Notes under the pieces: generated by a model
Databases searched by the model: none
What the model saw: the letters and a program-made list of their open reading frames with translations, nothing else
What the model was told of the DNA's origin: nothing
Position numbers and translations under genes: made by a program
In this document: piece after piece, positions 30,101-41,188 of the stretch
Position numbering within the stretch: the stretch's first letter is position 1
Layout of the letters: the number at the start of each line of letters is the position of its first letter
From: Dunaliella salina
Lineage: Eukaryota > Chlorophyta > Chlorophyceae > Chlamydomonadales > Dunaliellaceae
Length of the DNA: 64,000 bases
Direction: 5' to 3'
Assembly (NCBI GenBank): GCA_002284615.2
Contig: MU069546.1
Span: 357,188 to 421,187 of the forward strand

Positions 30101-32064
30101 GAGTAAATCTGGAAGACAAGGAGGCTCGAAAAGTACTCCAATGGCTCCAAAGGCTAGAATGAAGCAGCAGCAGAAAAGTCGCTCGCATGTCTTGAAAGAG
30201 CAAACAGCATGAGAAGAGAGGTGAGAAGAGGACCCCTGAAAGAGCATGCCAATTGTTTTTTGTCTCTCGATGCTCCAGTAACACTTGGATGATGTGTGTA
30301 TGCAGGACCTGCAGGAACAAACTTTTCAGCTACCCACTCCTCCCACTCAAGTGTTTGCCAATTGTGGGGTGGTCATCATCCAGCTCACTCTGGGGAATCT
30401 TCAATGGCTTTGCAGATCCATGCTCTCATGCACAGGAACAAATTTCAAAGGACGCCCCCTTCTCAATGTATGCCAACGGTGGGATGGTTGTGTCCCTGCG
30501 TTCCCCAGGAAGTTTTTGAAGACTCAGTGTTTGCATGCTCTCATGCACAGGAACACTTTGACGACATTGTGTTTGCATGCTCCGCGGAGATCATCTTGAA
30601 GGTCCTCCAAAACCCAACATGGTAAGTGGAAGCACGCATGCATTACTCTGCATACAATCAGCACATCTAAGCAGTTGTCCTCACACACATGCAATGAAAA
30701 CAATATCTGTTCATGTGTGAGCTGAAAATGCCAGGGCAAGCTGCATATCGTATGGTCTCCAGCAGCGCTTTAAAGTGTTGCTGCAATGGCATATCCCTGT
30801 CTGCACTGATGATGTTTGAGGAAGTGCTCTCTAGCTTGACAAAGAAATGTGGAAGTTCTCGATCGCCTCCATGTATGAAATCATTCTCATTATACCAAAC
30901 CCTGGCTTCAGTCGTTTTCAAGCATTTCACAGCCTACAGTATCTCGCCCTTCTCATGCTATTGTTGTGTAGCATTGGGCAAACACTCCGTCAACCACGAT
31001 TTTTGTGCGCAGGTTGGAGAAGACACTTCTCTCCCAGGTGCAGTACTACCTAGACTACTGCATCACACACGAGGACACTGACTATATGGTGAGTGCATGC
31101 AAATCTGAGCGCCTGGATTACTGCACACCGATAACATGGTGAGGGCATACAAATTTCATTACTGCATCACACACGAGGACACTAACTACATGGTGTGTAG
31201 GTACAAACTTCCTGGTCCCTGCAATTGAAAATGATGCCTGAAATTGAGAATTTTGGTAGTGCTTTAACGAACATGAGGAATTTAGGCAGGAGGAGATGCT
31301 CTGATGGCATGGAACTATAGGCAGTTAGTGTGGCCAATACTTCGGTAGAAAATGCATGCAAACAGGTTTTGGCGGGCTTGGTAGGCATTCTGAATACACT
31401 CATCACAGAAGCTGGGTGTCTGGTTTGCCCTTTTTACCTTCCAATATGGGCAATGAATTCTTTGTTGCCAACAAAGGACTCAAAACCCGACAAAATTTTG
31501 GAAGAGGGGAAGTCGCTTGCAGCTTGCCATCAGAGCTCCCTGCGGACCAAGCTAAGATTCAAACACTCAAAGCTAAAATTACATGGATTCATACGAAAAT
31601 TTGCAGTTTAACTTACAGGGAAAGCAAAGAAAATGGAAATTGCATTTATTCTCAAGGATAAGAGAGGACCAAGGAGCACTTGATGCTGTTGAATTTTTGG
31701 ACTGGTGCATACAGACAAAGGCCACGCGACTTGCGTGTGCTTAGTCCATGTAGTGCCTGCAGGTGTAGCATGCAGAAACGTTCACTCAGTGTCAAGAGAC
31801 TAATCACTCCATGTTAATGCAAAGCAATTCACATTTTCTGTGTTCTGTGTTTGACCTTTTATTCTCTGCAATGTTTGGTGCATGCAGAGGCGCATGTATG
31901 TGGGCCCTGGTCAAGAGGAGAGAATTGATCAGGACAACTACTTCGTGCGTCAGTACCCTGAAGCGTGAGTGTTGGTAACATGTTACGGGAGAGCACATGT
32001 ATGACAGTGGTTGTTGCAGGAGTTGTAGGATGGACTGGGGGTCTTCATTTCAGAAACTGTGTGT

Positions 32065-32118
<54 letters not shown>

Positions 32119-34599
32119 TGAAGAATGAATCTCTTGCAAATGCTCATACTCTTATACCCACTAATGTGCAGGCCGGAGAAGATCGAGATGTCTTTTAACC
32201 TGAGTACCTACCAGGAACACATGAAGAAAGGTAACTCACAATAGATGTCTCTGAAGTAGTCCGAGGCTGCTTCCCATGCAGGCTGAGCACATACCATGTT
32301 GCCAAGTTCAATGAAGCCAAGCAGGCGTGCATGGACTCCAGCCAGGGGCACAACAAGCTCAGCAGAAGCATGTTGAAGATGCCGATAACTCGATTGAGGT
32401 CTCTTGTTTATGTCTTCTTTAATTGATTAAGAAGGCTCCTCCTCATAGGAACTGAAGCGATGAAGTTGTTTTGATAAAAACACTGGAATTGAGCATTGAA
32501 AGCAATCATTGAATGGCATTGGCATGGCAGGAATAAGGCAAGATCAAAATCAACAATCTTTCCATGCTCCATCTTGCCATGTTCAATTTGGCCATGCTCA
32601 CTCTTGCCATGCTCCATCCATGCCCATGTGTTGCTGCACCCCAAGCACAAATTTTGTAGCACTTATCACTCTTACACCCCCCCTCCCCCAATTCATTTGA
32701 TGGAACAGGTGGAATTGAGAACCCCCCTCCCCTGTACCAGACATACTACCTGGATGCTTCAAACCGTCACCTGTGGACTGACAGGGAGGTGGGTGCTATG
32801 ATGTTTCTGTCTTCTCTAGTGTTTTGTTGTCTGTCTTGTGTGTTTGTTTCTCTGTTCGTTTTCTTGGGAAACATGCATCCTGAAAGTGCAGTGAATAATT
32901 GGCAGTTGGAATGGTTGACGAGGAGGTGGAATTTGAAGTGGCAAGAGAACACAGGCGTGTGCTTCCTTGCCCTGAAATTTGTCGCCTGTGTTCCATTGTG
33001 CCTGTCGAAAAAGACCCACACTGACTGGCAAAGGGGACAGGTGTGATGTTGAAGATACCCAAAAAGGCGGTGTCATGATTTGTTGAGGAGTCATTTGAAA
33101 AGGGGAGTTCTTGGAATGTTTGCACAAGCCACCTGAGTTGTTTGAGCAACAGCTGACCTGATTTTCAGTCTTGAAAGTCATCATGGTTTTTTGATCTATG
33201 CCTGATTCCTACTGTTGAGATATGATGATAAATTGGAGTGGATTTTTGGTCTCACTGCTGGAGATGAGGAGATGAGGAGGCAGGCAAAACAGAAATCTGA
33301 GCTGTATTTTTTACAGGGCTATCTGACGATTGAGGTCGGCTGGAGAGAGGGGTTTTGCATTATTTCTGGTGGTCCTCTTGAGCTCTTTCACTTAATTCTG
33401 CAGGGATGAAAAGGAGTTTGGATTCAAGGTCCCTTCATCTATCTAGGGACTTGTGTTTGGTATGGAGCAAATGTAGCACATAAATGGAAATTAGAATATC
33501 AAGCCAGGAGGCTCAAGTTTGCGTAACTTTTGGACGTCATGTGTCAATCCGTTAAAAAACCACATATTCGGGATCCTGAGTTTGAGAGCTACCGATTGGT
33601 ATATATATAGGTCCAATCGGAGAGGGTGGTTGGTGGGTGGTCCTACGAGGGGGGTTGGACTTTTTGGGACCCCTCCAGAGTTTTTCTGGGCCACTTCCAC
33701 AAGATGATAAACATACCATCGGATTCCTGGGCTCAAGCCCTGTCGATTGGCACCCTTTTAGTGCAAATTGGGTAAAAGGGGGGGTCTGTGTGCAGGGCTG
33801 GGAGTCAGTGCCATGTACGCAAGGGTGTGGGTAGCAAGGGGTGTCAATGCAAAGGTGGAGGAAATCAATTCAAACTTCCAGGATAGTGGCAATGTACAAT
33901 AAGTTCTTGCATGGTGAAGTTAGGAAGGCAGTTTGTGGACTTGCAAGCAAGTTGTGGGTGCCTGGAAGGGCAGATATGCATGGGCGTCCGCTGCTCCGTT
34001 TTTGCCCCGTAACTCTGCTCTACCTCAATCTTTTGTTGCATTGAGTATGCAGGTGGATAGGAATTAAAAAAGGAGCAGATTGGTACCCTTTTCGTGGGGA
34101 GGGGGGCAGTATTTGGAGGGGAGGGGGGGCGGGTGATCCTTTTGGGCCTCCTGCTGAGAATTTTGACATGACGTCCACTACTTTTTTTTAACCCTCCTGA
34201 TCAGGCCAAACGCAAAGGCCGAAAGCCTGGGTGCAATTAGTAATAGTGTGACAAGTTCTGTTCATGTTGAGCAGCAATCTTGAGGATTGTACCACTAAGT
34301 GCTCAAGTCCCCACCATCAGTTTTCGTCTGATTGGACTAAAATTGTCTGTATTTGATTTTTCTTAATGGAACTCCATACACCTGGATCACTCCTCAGACG
34401 ACTCATGCTTATGTTCCATGAGTTTCTGCACTGATAGTGTGTGTGTCACAAATTATGAGTTGAATGTGTCAGACAGATAAAAACTGATTGCAATATGTGC
34501 AGGTGGATGAGTCCAAGATCATCAGCAAGCGCTGGATGCGCCAGTTTGCACACACATACCGACACTTCGCCCGTTGGGTGCCTTTTGGCAGGTTTATCC

Positions 34600-34691
<92 letters not shown>

Positions 34692-35723
34692 GCACCCCCA
34701 TGAAAAAGTTTGGAAGTGGAGGAGGACTCATAGATTGTGCGCGTAAGAACGTTATGCTCTGTAATGCTGAAGCCAAGAGCACATTCATCCATCTATGTCC
34801 ACCTCCAAAATGTTTGATTTTTAAATTTGTGTCTGCCCTTAGTCTGCTCTGGAAGTATGCTCTTTTTCCCAGCTCTTCAACTCAGTCACTCAATTGTGTT
34901 ATTCACTCGTGTGTTACACAGGGGGGAGGACCAGGACATTGCACGTTCTTTGCGGGAAGCTACACGCTCTTCAACACTCAGGTGAGGTTTGTGCGAGAGG
35001 CATGGGGAAGGTGGTGGTGATGTTTCTGCCCGAATTTATATCAGTCTGCACTACTGCGTTTGGTCGCTTGCTGTTTTGCTTTTGGATTTTACATGATTTT
35101 AGCTGAGTTGAAGGCTGGAAACAGTAATACACATAACGGCTTTTGATTATGTACTTCATAATGACATGTCACTCTTTCCCCAGGAGATTGCCATGATGAG
35201 TGGATTGGCTGCTGCTGAGCGCTTGGGCGCTGACTACCCCTTCCCACACGACAAGCTCGCCTCATCTCAGGTGAGTGGACCTGCCAAAAGATTGAAGCAG
35301 AAGTCAGGTCAAGTTTATTTGCAGGCACTAGACTAAATTGTTCATCCAAGTTCCTAGAGTTTGTCAAACTTCTCCCTTTCACGAGCAGCGATGGAATGAG
35401 GTTGGTGCGATTGCCTCTTAAACAGTGCGGCCTGCCTTCCATATTTATAGAGTGAGTACATCAAGTACATTGACACAATAATTAACACACTTTTGGCTCA
35501 TCAAAACGCAAAACGGAATGTCCCCCGACCCTGTGTGCGCACCCATCTTGCAGTTTGATATGTTCTTAGGCGTCGTGCACGGCGTTACGCGGCGCAACAA
35601 GGGCAATGAAAAGGCGGCCAAGGATTCAGCAGCTGAGCAGGAAGCTGCTGTTGCACGCGCAAAGGAGCCCAAAGGACAGAAAGAGGTAGGGAGATCAGGA
35701 AGATGAGGAAGAGCGGAGGGGAA

Positions 35724-35794
<71 letters not shown>

Positions 35795-36156
35795 GGATTT
35801 GTGATCGTTCTCCTCTGCAGTTCAGACGGTAATCTGATAGGTGTGTATTGGATTTGTGATCGTTCTCCCCTACAGTTCAGACGGTCATCTGATAGTTCAC
35901 GGAGGCCTATATCAAGTTGCAGGTTTGTGTTTCTCAGCTCATGCACCTGGGGAGGGAGGGCTTGTAAACTCGAGATTTTTGGTACTTGTGACACAGTTGT
36001 GTGACATGATGTGTTGTCGAATCTCTGCAGGGGAGCTTGCTCAAGGCTCCTATCCTCCCAGCTGAGAAGACAGCAGCGCCATCCATCGACCTGGCACCCC
36101 CTGCTGATAAGCAAGCTGAGATTGCCAAGAAACCCACCAGCACAGCAGCTGCTTAG
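27126..36156 (+). CDS. FAD-dependent NAD(P)-binding/amine-oxidase-type flavoprotein, copy A (exon 1 in gap)
   Basis: Exons 2-19: 27126-27236, 27518-27603, 27805-27866, 28098-28206, 28663-28719, 29128-29256, 29331-29357, 29825-29968, 30551-30621, 31013-31088, 31888-31964, 32172-32230, 32709-32788, 34503-34601, 34922-34981, 35184-35270, 35554-35685, 36031-36156 (TAG). All are GT-AG with consistent phases and no internal stop, giving about 529 residues. They include FDVHVWEALPVPGGVA (second FAD beta-strand), LFFGTGNQTPLVSSAI, FDDIVFACSAE and the C-terminal FAD segment FFAGSYTLFNTQEIAMMSGL. The last 85 residues are a Lys/Ala/Glu-rich tail. The GxGxxG exon should be in the gap at 26152-27116. The reaction is unknown. 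The family resembles fungal and algal FAD/NAD(P)-binding oxidoreductases; an amine-oxidase or desaturase activity is only suggested by fold. It is transcribed divergently from the CRTISO-like gene. Confidence 0.88.
30300..30550 (+). repeat. Tandem decayed units preceding flavoprotein exon 10 (copy A)
   Basis: Two degenerate units precede exon 10 (30551). They share CAGGAACAAA(C/A)TTT, then (CAAGTGTTTGCCAAT / CAATGTATGCCAAC)GGTGGGRTGGT, then CCATGCTCTCATGCACAG. Just before the true acceptor, CAGGAAGTTTTTGAAGAC-TCAGTGTTTGCATGCTC mimics exon 10 CAGGAACACTTTGACGAC-ATTGTGTTTGCATGCTC. Copy B has the same pattern. Confidence 0.65.
31089..31210 (+). repeat. Decayed copies of the flavoprotein exon 11 3' end (copy A)
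   Basis: After the donor ACTATATG|GTGAGTGC (31088) the intron repeats CTGGATTACTGCACACCGAT-AACATG|GTGAGG and TACTGCATCACACACGAGGA-CACTAACTACATG|GTGTG. Each is a copy of the exon end with its own GT. Copy B shows equivalent units at about 57060-57180. Confidence 0.7.
32059..32117. repeat. (GT)n microsatellite, copy A intron 12
   Basis: A GT tract of about 59 bp. The corresponding position of copy B (55710-55773, CA on plus) also holds a tract next to an N gap, so the microsatellite predates the duplication. Confidence 0.95.
32560..32635. repeat. 15-bp minisatellite, short allele (copy A intron 13)
   Basis: About five units of CCATGCTCCATCTTG type. The same array in copy B (about 55070-55250, opposite strand) has roughly a dozen units, so it expanded in one arm or contracted in the other. 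Confidence 0.75.
33500..34203. mobile_element. MITE-like insertion in copy A intron 14
   Basis: Copy B intron 14 lacks this segment. The arms match up to TTTGGTATG (33463) and resume at AACGCAAAGGCCGAAAGCCT (about 34209). The ends are inverted: left CAGGAGGCT...TTGGACGTCATGTGTCAA, right TTTTGACATGACGTCCAC...CCCTCCTG. A TATATATA box and G-rich runs lie inside. No transposase frame was seen. Exact ends and target-site duplication are uncertain. Confidence 0.6.
34602..34688. repeat. (GT)n microsatellite starting at the exon 15 donor (copy A)
   Basis: Exon 15 ends ATCCAG| and intron 15 begins GTGTGTGTG, running for about 87 bp. The donor is the first dinucleotide of the tract. Copy B has the same arrangement (53821 leftward). 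Confidence 0.95.
35727..35900. repeat. (GT)n microsatellite and 52-bp tandem duplication, copy A intron 18
   Basis: (GT)n at 35727-35793 is followed by two copies of TTGGATTTGTGATCGTTCTC-C...CAGTTCAGACGGT-ATCTGATAG at about 35794-35845 and 35848-35898. Copy B intron 18 lacks the long GT tract. Confidence 0.8.
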
Positions 36157-37600
36157 AATGAATAAGGTCTACTGCAGCCCCATGCACAGCTGTCCTTGCT
36201 TGACACCATGGCAAAAACCATCGCAACACCAAGCACAGTGAATTTATGACTCTTTCCAGCTTCAAGCATTGGAGATGTGATCTTCCTGGAGCAGCTGAGA
36301 CACCTAACGTGCTGTACGTAAAAGCGTTTGCCACCCAGGTTGTTGGTTGTGTGCAGTGACCTACACTTGTGGTAATGTGTACAGGTCTCTTAGGCTGATG
36401 ATTTGATTGTTTATTTGGGAAGAGGACTCTTCCTTGCTTCCCAAATGAGGTGGTTGTGCTTGCTTGAGGTTGTGCATCAGGTGCTGTCGTTTTTCTTTCT
36501 TCTGAAAGGGTTACATCTCCAGCAGGTCCTTGTTCCTTTATTTCTTCTTCCTGACATTCTGACTGAGTGATGTTGCAGTAAACTGCGGCTTTGCATGCTT
36601 CATACCATGAATCAGTAATGCTTGCAGGTAGAAGTTTTGCAAGTGTTTTGCATGAATGCTAGTAGCGCGCAATCGTGTATTGTGTTTTTTATGGCATATG
36701 ACGTGTATTGGCATGTAGTGTGTTCAATTTTCTTATGTGACAAAGACACAATGTTGGAGTATTGATTCCTGTATGTACTTTACACTCTGTAAGATTTCTA
36801 CTTGTTTAGTGTGTAATTGTCATTGCCATTAATGATCTATTTACCTGTTCCTACTTTCTTTTCATGCTCACTCTACCTTCTAGCTAGAGAGTGTGAAACT
36901 ATGCCATGATTGCACCTGTACAGCCTTGAACTCAACCTGGATAAGTCATCGTTCAATTTCTTTTCATTTGAATTGTAGGTATCACAGTTTTGTGGGGGCT
37001 TTTCTTATTTGTGCACAGTTGCATAAAAACAATGAAATAATCCAACTGACTTTTGTTAGTCGTGTAAAAAAGAGTGGAAGTGAAGTTTACATTGAAAAAA
37101 GTCAGTATACATGAAGGATACATCTAAAAGTGTTCCGCTGCCTGTATCTGAAATTCCCTAACAAATCCTGCATGAACATTGAAATACTCGACGTATACCA
37201 CCTTTAATGTTAAGTCTCTGTTCGATAGTTGGGCATATTGAACTCCTATAACAATTATAATTTCATATGCCAAAAAACAATATTGATTTTAGAGACAGTG
37301 GTGCAGTATATACTTCTGAGCAGATGTTCGCAATCTCCTGGGGTATTTATGTTGAGATTTATCCAAATTCATGGTTTTTATTTGAGAAAAAAAGAAAATC
37401 TACGTAGGCAGAAAAATTCTCCCTACATGAGTTCAGGAAAAAAGAGATATATTGACACAAAAAAGAGCCATGTGCCCCCTCAATATAAGGTATGAAAAAG
37501 AGAATGTTAGTGTGGATCTGAAGGGCCACTCGAAGCACCTGGCACTAGAATATGGCTGTGGGAAGTATTCCTGTTTTCAAGAGTGTGGCGTATGATAACT
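36157..37600 (+). other. Copy A 3' UTR and downstream sequence
   Basis: Similarity to the region below copy B (51880-52258, other strand) continues for about 350 bp: GTGTGCAGTGACCT(A/C)CACTTG, ATGTGTACAG(G/A)TCTCT and CCTTGCTTCCCAAATGA. It then fades, marking the inner edge of the inverted duplication near 36.5 kb. TGTAA, the usual green-algal poly(A) signal, occurs at 36788-36792 and 36812-36816 but is short enough to arise by chance. No further gene is recognised to 37.6 kb. Confidence 0.45.
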
Positions 37601-37619
37601 AGTTTGAATTTTTTAGAGT

Positions 37620-37905
37620 TAGATTTACATTTGGGGACCTTCAACCAGATTGTTTGATTAATCGGCCTGTGACTGAACCTTGCCAGCCAACATAATATCC
37701 ATAATCTCAGAAATAAACAAATAGAAGTTATTGTTGTGTTGCAAGATTTTTGGATTTAGATTTAGATTTACAGTTGGGGACCTTCAGCCAGATTGTTCGA
37801 CTGATCAGCCTGTGACTGGTCCTCGCCAGCCAACATAATATCATATTATGGATGATCCATAAGCTCAGAAATAAACAAATAAAGCTTGTTGTTGTGTTGC
37901 AAGAG
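37620..37905 (-). repeat. Tandemly duplicated retroelement 3' end
   Basis: Two copies of about 130 bp sit side by side. Each contains GGGGACCTTCARCCAGATTG, GCCTGTGACTG and GCCAGCCAACATAATATC, followed by AATAAACAAATA and TTGTTGTGTTGCAAGA. A GATTTAGATTTAGATTTA microsatellite separates them. In minus-strand sense this is the 3' tail of the element whose coding end is at 37846-38526. Confidence 0.7.
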
Positions 37906-38526
37906 GAAATCCTGCACACCCTGGACACTAACTTGCTGTAAATAAGGTTGTTCCATTGAAAAAACACCTGAGAAGCAGATGAACAGGTAAGCATACTTTC
38001 TCCTCAAATCACAAACAGCTGCGTTTCTGCACGTCAAAAGGGCATGGACTTCATCCTGAATCTCATCACAAGAGCAGCAATCACACAAGAGAGAGTTTCG
38101 AGAATCCCAAGCCGCTGTCTCTACCTTCAGCCTGTCTGCCCTAAGTATGAATCGGCTAACATTCCCTACGACATGTTGAGACAAATCCAAATGCTTGTGT
38201 CTCCGTAACCGGGCTGGGGCACGCACATTGTGGTCAAAAGGCATTGCAAAAAAAGTTTGATAGGTTGCCAATTTACTGTAAGTCTCCCGTGGGTTTACTC
38301 CCTCAACATCTCTCCACACTGCCCGCAACCTGTGCCTGAGGTCAGCAGTGAACTCTTGAGTAGAAATAGGAGTACCCTGCCGCACAGCTTCAACAAAGGA
38401 ATCACAGCGCCGCAATCCTTGAAAGGCATCTAAAACTTGAGCAGTCCAGCAAGAAGGCTCACGAGAATGAATGTTCAGATCCGCTTTCAGCACGCTTCTC
38501 AGCGTCTCGCTATTGGACCTGAGCAT
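37846..38526 (-). pseudogene. Non-LTR retrotransposon ORF2 C-terminal region (CCHC type)
   Basis: An open frame of 226 codons reads TLRSVLKADLNIHSREPSCW, AVRQGTPIS, LRHRLRAVWRDVEG, KLATYQTFFAMPFDHNVRAP and LKVETAAWD, then a CCHC knuckle CDCCSCDEIQDEVHALLTC and LRRKYAYLF. It ends about 60 residues later. The RT palm is missing, so this is a 5'-truncated copy. It is the same superfamily as the fragment at 3.2-4.2 kb. No endonuclease domain follows the knuckle, unlike the neighbouring element at 38.5-39.9 kb. Confidence 0.8.
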
Positions 38527-38530
38527 GCTA

Positions 38531-39880
38531 TTATACTAGTTTGTGGTCATATTGGACAGAATGGGCATGAAGTTGTCGAGCAAGCTTCGTGGTACGCTGG
38601 TGATCCAATCCTAATTGTTTTAATTGTTTCGTGGTACGCTGGTGATCCAATCCTAATTGTTTTAATTGTTTAAGGGTATGCTCAGTGTAAATAATTCCAC
38701 CTACACCCAGAAGAATAGAGTGAATTGTAACACCAGTGTTAATAAGTTTACAAAGGTCTGCATGCTGCTGCTTTGCCGCATTCAACTGATGTTGCGGCCT
38801 GTGTCTTCACAGAACTTAATTTCTATTAGGTGCACATGGCGTTGATTCACATGTAGGTCATGGGGTTGCCTCATGCGGCTAGTTCTGGTGGTCCTCCGTG
38901 AGAAATTGTGCAAAGTGTGATGGGAATGGGTAGGAGAAACTCCGTTAGAAGTATGGTTGGCATTTAAAGGGGTGATCAAAACAGCATCTGGTCGACTGGA
39001 GTTGAGTCTTTTCCTCTCTGCAAGGTTACGAGGGAAGACGTAAGCACTGCTACGCCATAAGTTATGGCGTTCAGTTTTCATGTTGGAGATGGTATGGTTT
39101 TGGCAGCCTGAGAGCATGTGTAGTGCGCTGTCCAAATGATGGCAGCCTGGGAGGGGGCAAGATGGATCAGTTGACCTTTTAAAACGCACGGCATGTTTTT
39201 GGTTGTAGAGGGTGCCTATGCGGTACTGCAGGATGGTACGCTTCATGGGTACAGAAATGTTGGGCATATTTCTGAAAGCATTGCTGATTTTCTTATCTAC
39301 TTGCGGTAATAAGTTTTTATAGTAAGAGTAGTAGCCTGTTTTGGCATTGGCATATCCAAGCTTGTGTTCAGAATGCATGTGGGATTTGAGGGCATCTTGA
39401 AGATTGGGGAAATAGGTGAGCTTGTGGGCGGGTGGTGGGCCCGCAGATGTGCTTGCAGCATGCACTCTTTCTATTTTGGCTAACCAGAAAATGTTTGTGA
39501 ATGGATCTCCACCAGGACCTGCACCAGGGATCTCGATGTCTGCCTCACAGTTCTGGGCTTGCTTAGCCTGATGTTTTGCAACAGAATCTGCAGATTCATT
39601 TCCAGCGATGCCAGCATGGGACTTCACCTTGTAAATTTGAATTTTGAGAGTTGAGATTATTCTAAGGAAATCTCCTTGGACATATCTTAGGTGTTTCTCA
39701 GGGTAAAGAAGTTGTTTACATATTTGTTCGAGAGAGGTGAGGCTGTCTAACGCAATGTCTGCATGTTTGGTAATGATAGCAGCAGCAATTGCTGCCAATT
39801 CAGCTCTAGTGATGGTTTTAGTAATCCTAGCACCGTTTGGTTCTACAAAGTTCTTGCTGTCAGTGGACGGGCAGTAGACG
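38531..39880 (-). pseudogene. RNase H - CCHC - PD-(D/E)XK region of a non-LTR retrotransposon
   Basis: Frame 39798-38782 (338 codons) contains the RNase H end KSHAGIAGNESAD (residues 59-71), a knuckle C214-x4-C219-x7-H227-x4-C232, then RPDAVL (D271) and LIEIKFC (E326-x-K328), the PD-(D/E)XK signature. After a frameshift near 38785 the C-terminal block IHSILLGVGGIIYTEHT continues to 38531. There QLKQLGLDHQRTTK is tandemly duplicated by a perfect repeat at about 38589-38672. Known site-specific non-LTR elements place a CCHC and a restriction-like endonuclease after RT; that this is such an element (Dualen/RandI-like) is inference. The RT is absent. Confidence 0.78.
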
Positions 39881-39881
39881 T

Positions 39882-41188
39882 CACTTTGTTACTCCTGATT
39901 GGACTTCTTGAGCTGCGGGATTTAAGTCTGGTTACAGTGTGAGAGTGTTGAGCTGGTGCCCGTTCCAAAGTGATGGAGGGCTTGGTGTCAGGGCAGAATT
40001 TCACTTCAACAACATTGATGTCCATGTATCGATCAGGGATATTGGAGGGAAACAGGTGGACAGGTCGACCTGGTATAGAGCGCAAAAAGATAGCATCCAG
40101 GCGGGCTGTAGTGGCGGGCTGAGAAGTCAGTACCATTAGGAAATACCCAATCAGGAATACTACGTGATATGTTTTCAGGGACTTGCATGCCCTGTTCCTG
40201 TAGTCTCTTATTGCTGCATCCATCCATACCAATAAGAGATGAGCCATACCGGCCTTTACTAAGGGCATTTACGCAGAGACTAAGGCCTGCATGGTGTCAG
40301 ATCAATGTTATCTTCTTCACCACAGAGTGGGCATCTTATAGAAATGGAAGAATAGTTGAGTTCGGAGGCATGTTTTAATGTGTACAATGCATGTGTTTGG
40401 TACTTCATTACATTAATTTGCTGTTAAGGGTAACTCAGGATTTTTCCAGAAAGAGCTGCTAATCTCCTTGTTAGCAGAATGGCAAGTTGGACTGTAAGCT
40501 TGTATGTTGACTGCGGCAATTGGGGAAACGGATTGTGGGCAGAGGTGAGCATCTGCCATCTTTTATAATGGCAGTCGGAAGTACCAGCAGAGCCAAGCTG
40601 GTGCATCTTGTGCATGTGTGTTTCAAGTTTGTCATCCAGGTGGTGAGATATTGGATTGGCAAAGCATGGGAGCGGCGGATGTTATCATTTTGTGCATGAG
40701 GAGTCTTCAATGAGAGCCAATAGAAATTGTGGAACGGGCCCCTGGCATCAGGAAGTTCAATGTCGGTGGTGTCCTTGAGGGCTGCTGTGCAGGTGGTAGT
40801 TTCAGAGGAGAAGATGCCTTCCGGGATGAGAAAAGATGCTCCTGCCTGCTGCGCATTCCTGTTGTCGGAATTTATGACACTGCCATCTGTAAATGTTATG
40901 TGTTGCCAGTCTGGGATCTTTGGTTGTAGGGGTTGCAGGTATGGTTGTATGTTAGGTGTAAGGGTTTTTTGTTGGCTGCAGGCTTCAAAGAGATTGTGTG
41001 TGTCACGAAGCAAAAGCGCAAACTTTTCCTCCATATGGAAATGCATTTGCTAGGCGCTTTAAACCAGAGAAGTGTTTTGTTTCTCTGCAACCTGTTGACT
41101 GCTTCTGTGGTACCATTCCCTTCGGAAATTTCACATTGTTGAAATTTCCAAGCCATTTTGGCTTCTATGGAGATTTTGCTTCCCCTCA
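39882..41188 (-). pseudogene. Second RNase H/endonuclease retroelement, 5' part in minus orientation
   Basis: On the minus strand ITFTDGSVI (RNase H N-terminal Asp) appears at about 40898. RGPFHNFYWLSLK, a damaged linker, and IPDWVFPNG with ARLDAIFLRSIPGRPVHLFP and MDINVVEVKFCPDTKP (endonuclease E-x-K) follow. Frames are broken near 40470 and 40230, and the RNase H centre is deleted. The homologous copy at 43.0-44.2 kb is in plus orientation. The 3' edge (about 39882, AACAAAGTGAC) is fused directly to the 38.5-39.9 kb element inside its STDSKNFVEPN codons. Confidence 0.72.

Noticed and set aside
33215..33440. Possible extra flavoprotein exon (GYLTIEVGWREGF...) between exons 14 and 15
   Set aside because: Similar sequence exists in copy B, but there is no usable donor before a stop, the intron around it is equally conserved, and exons 14 and 15 already join in phase 0.
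38230..38433. Plus-strand frames opposite the retroelement at 37.8-38.5 kb
   Set aside because: Shadows of the minus-strand retroelement frame.
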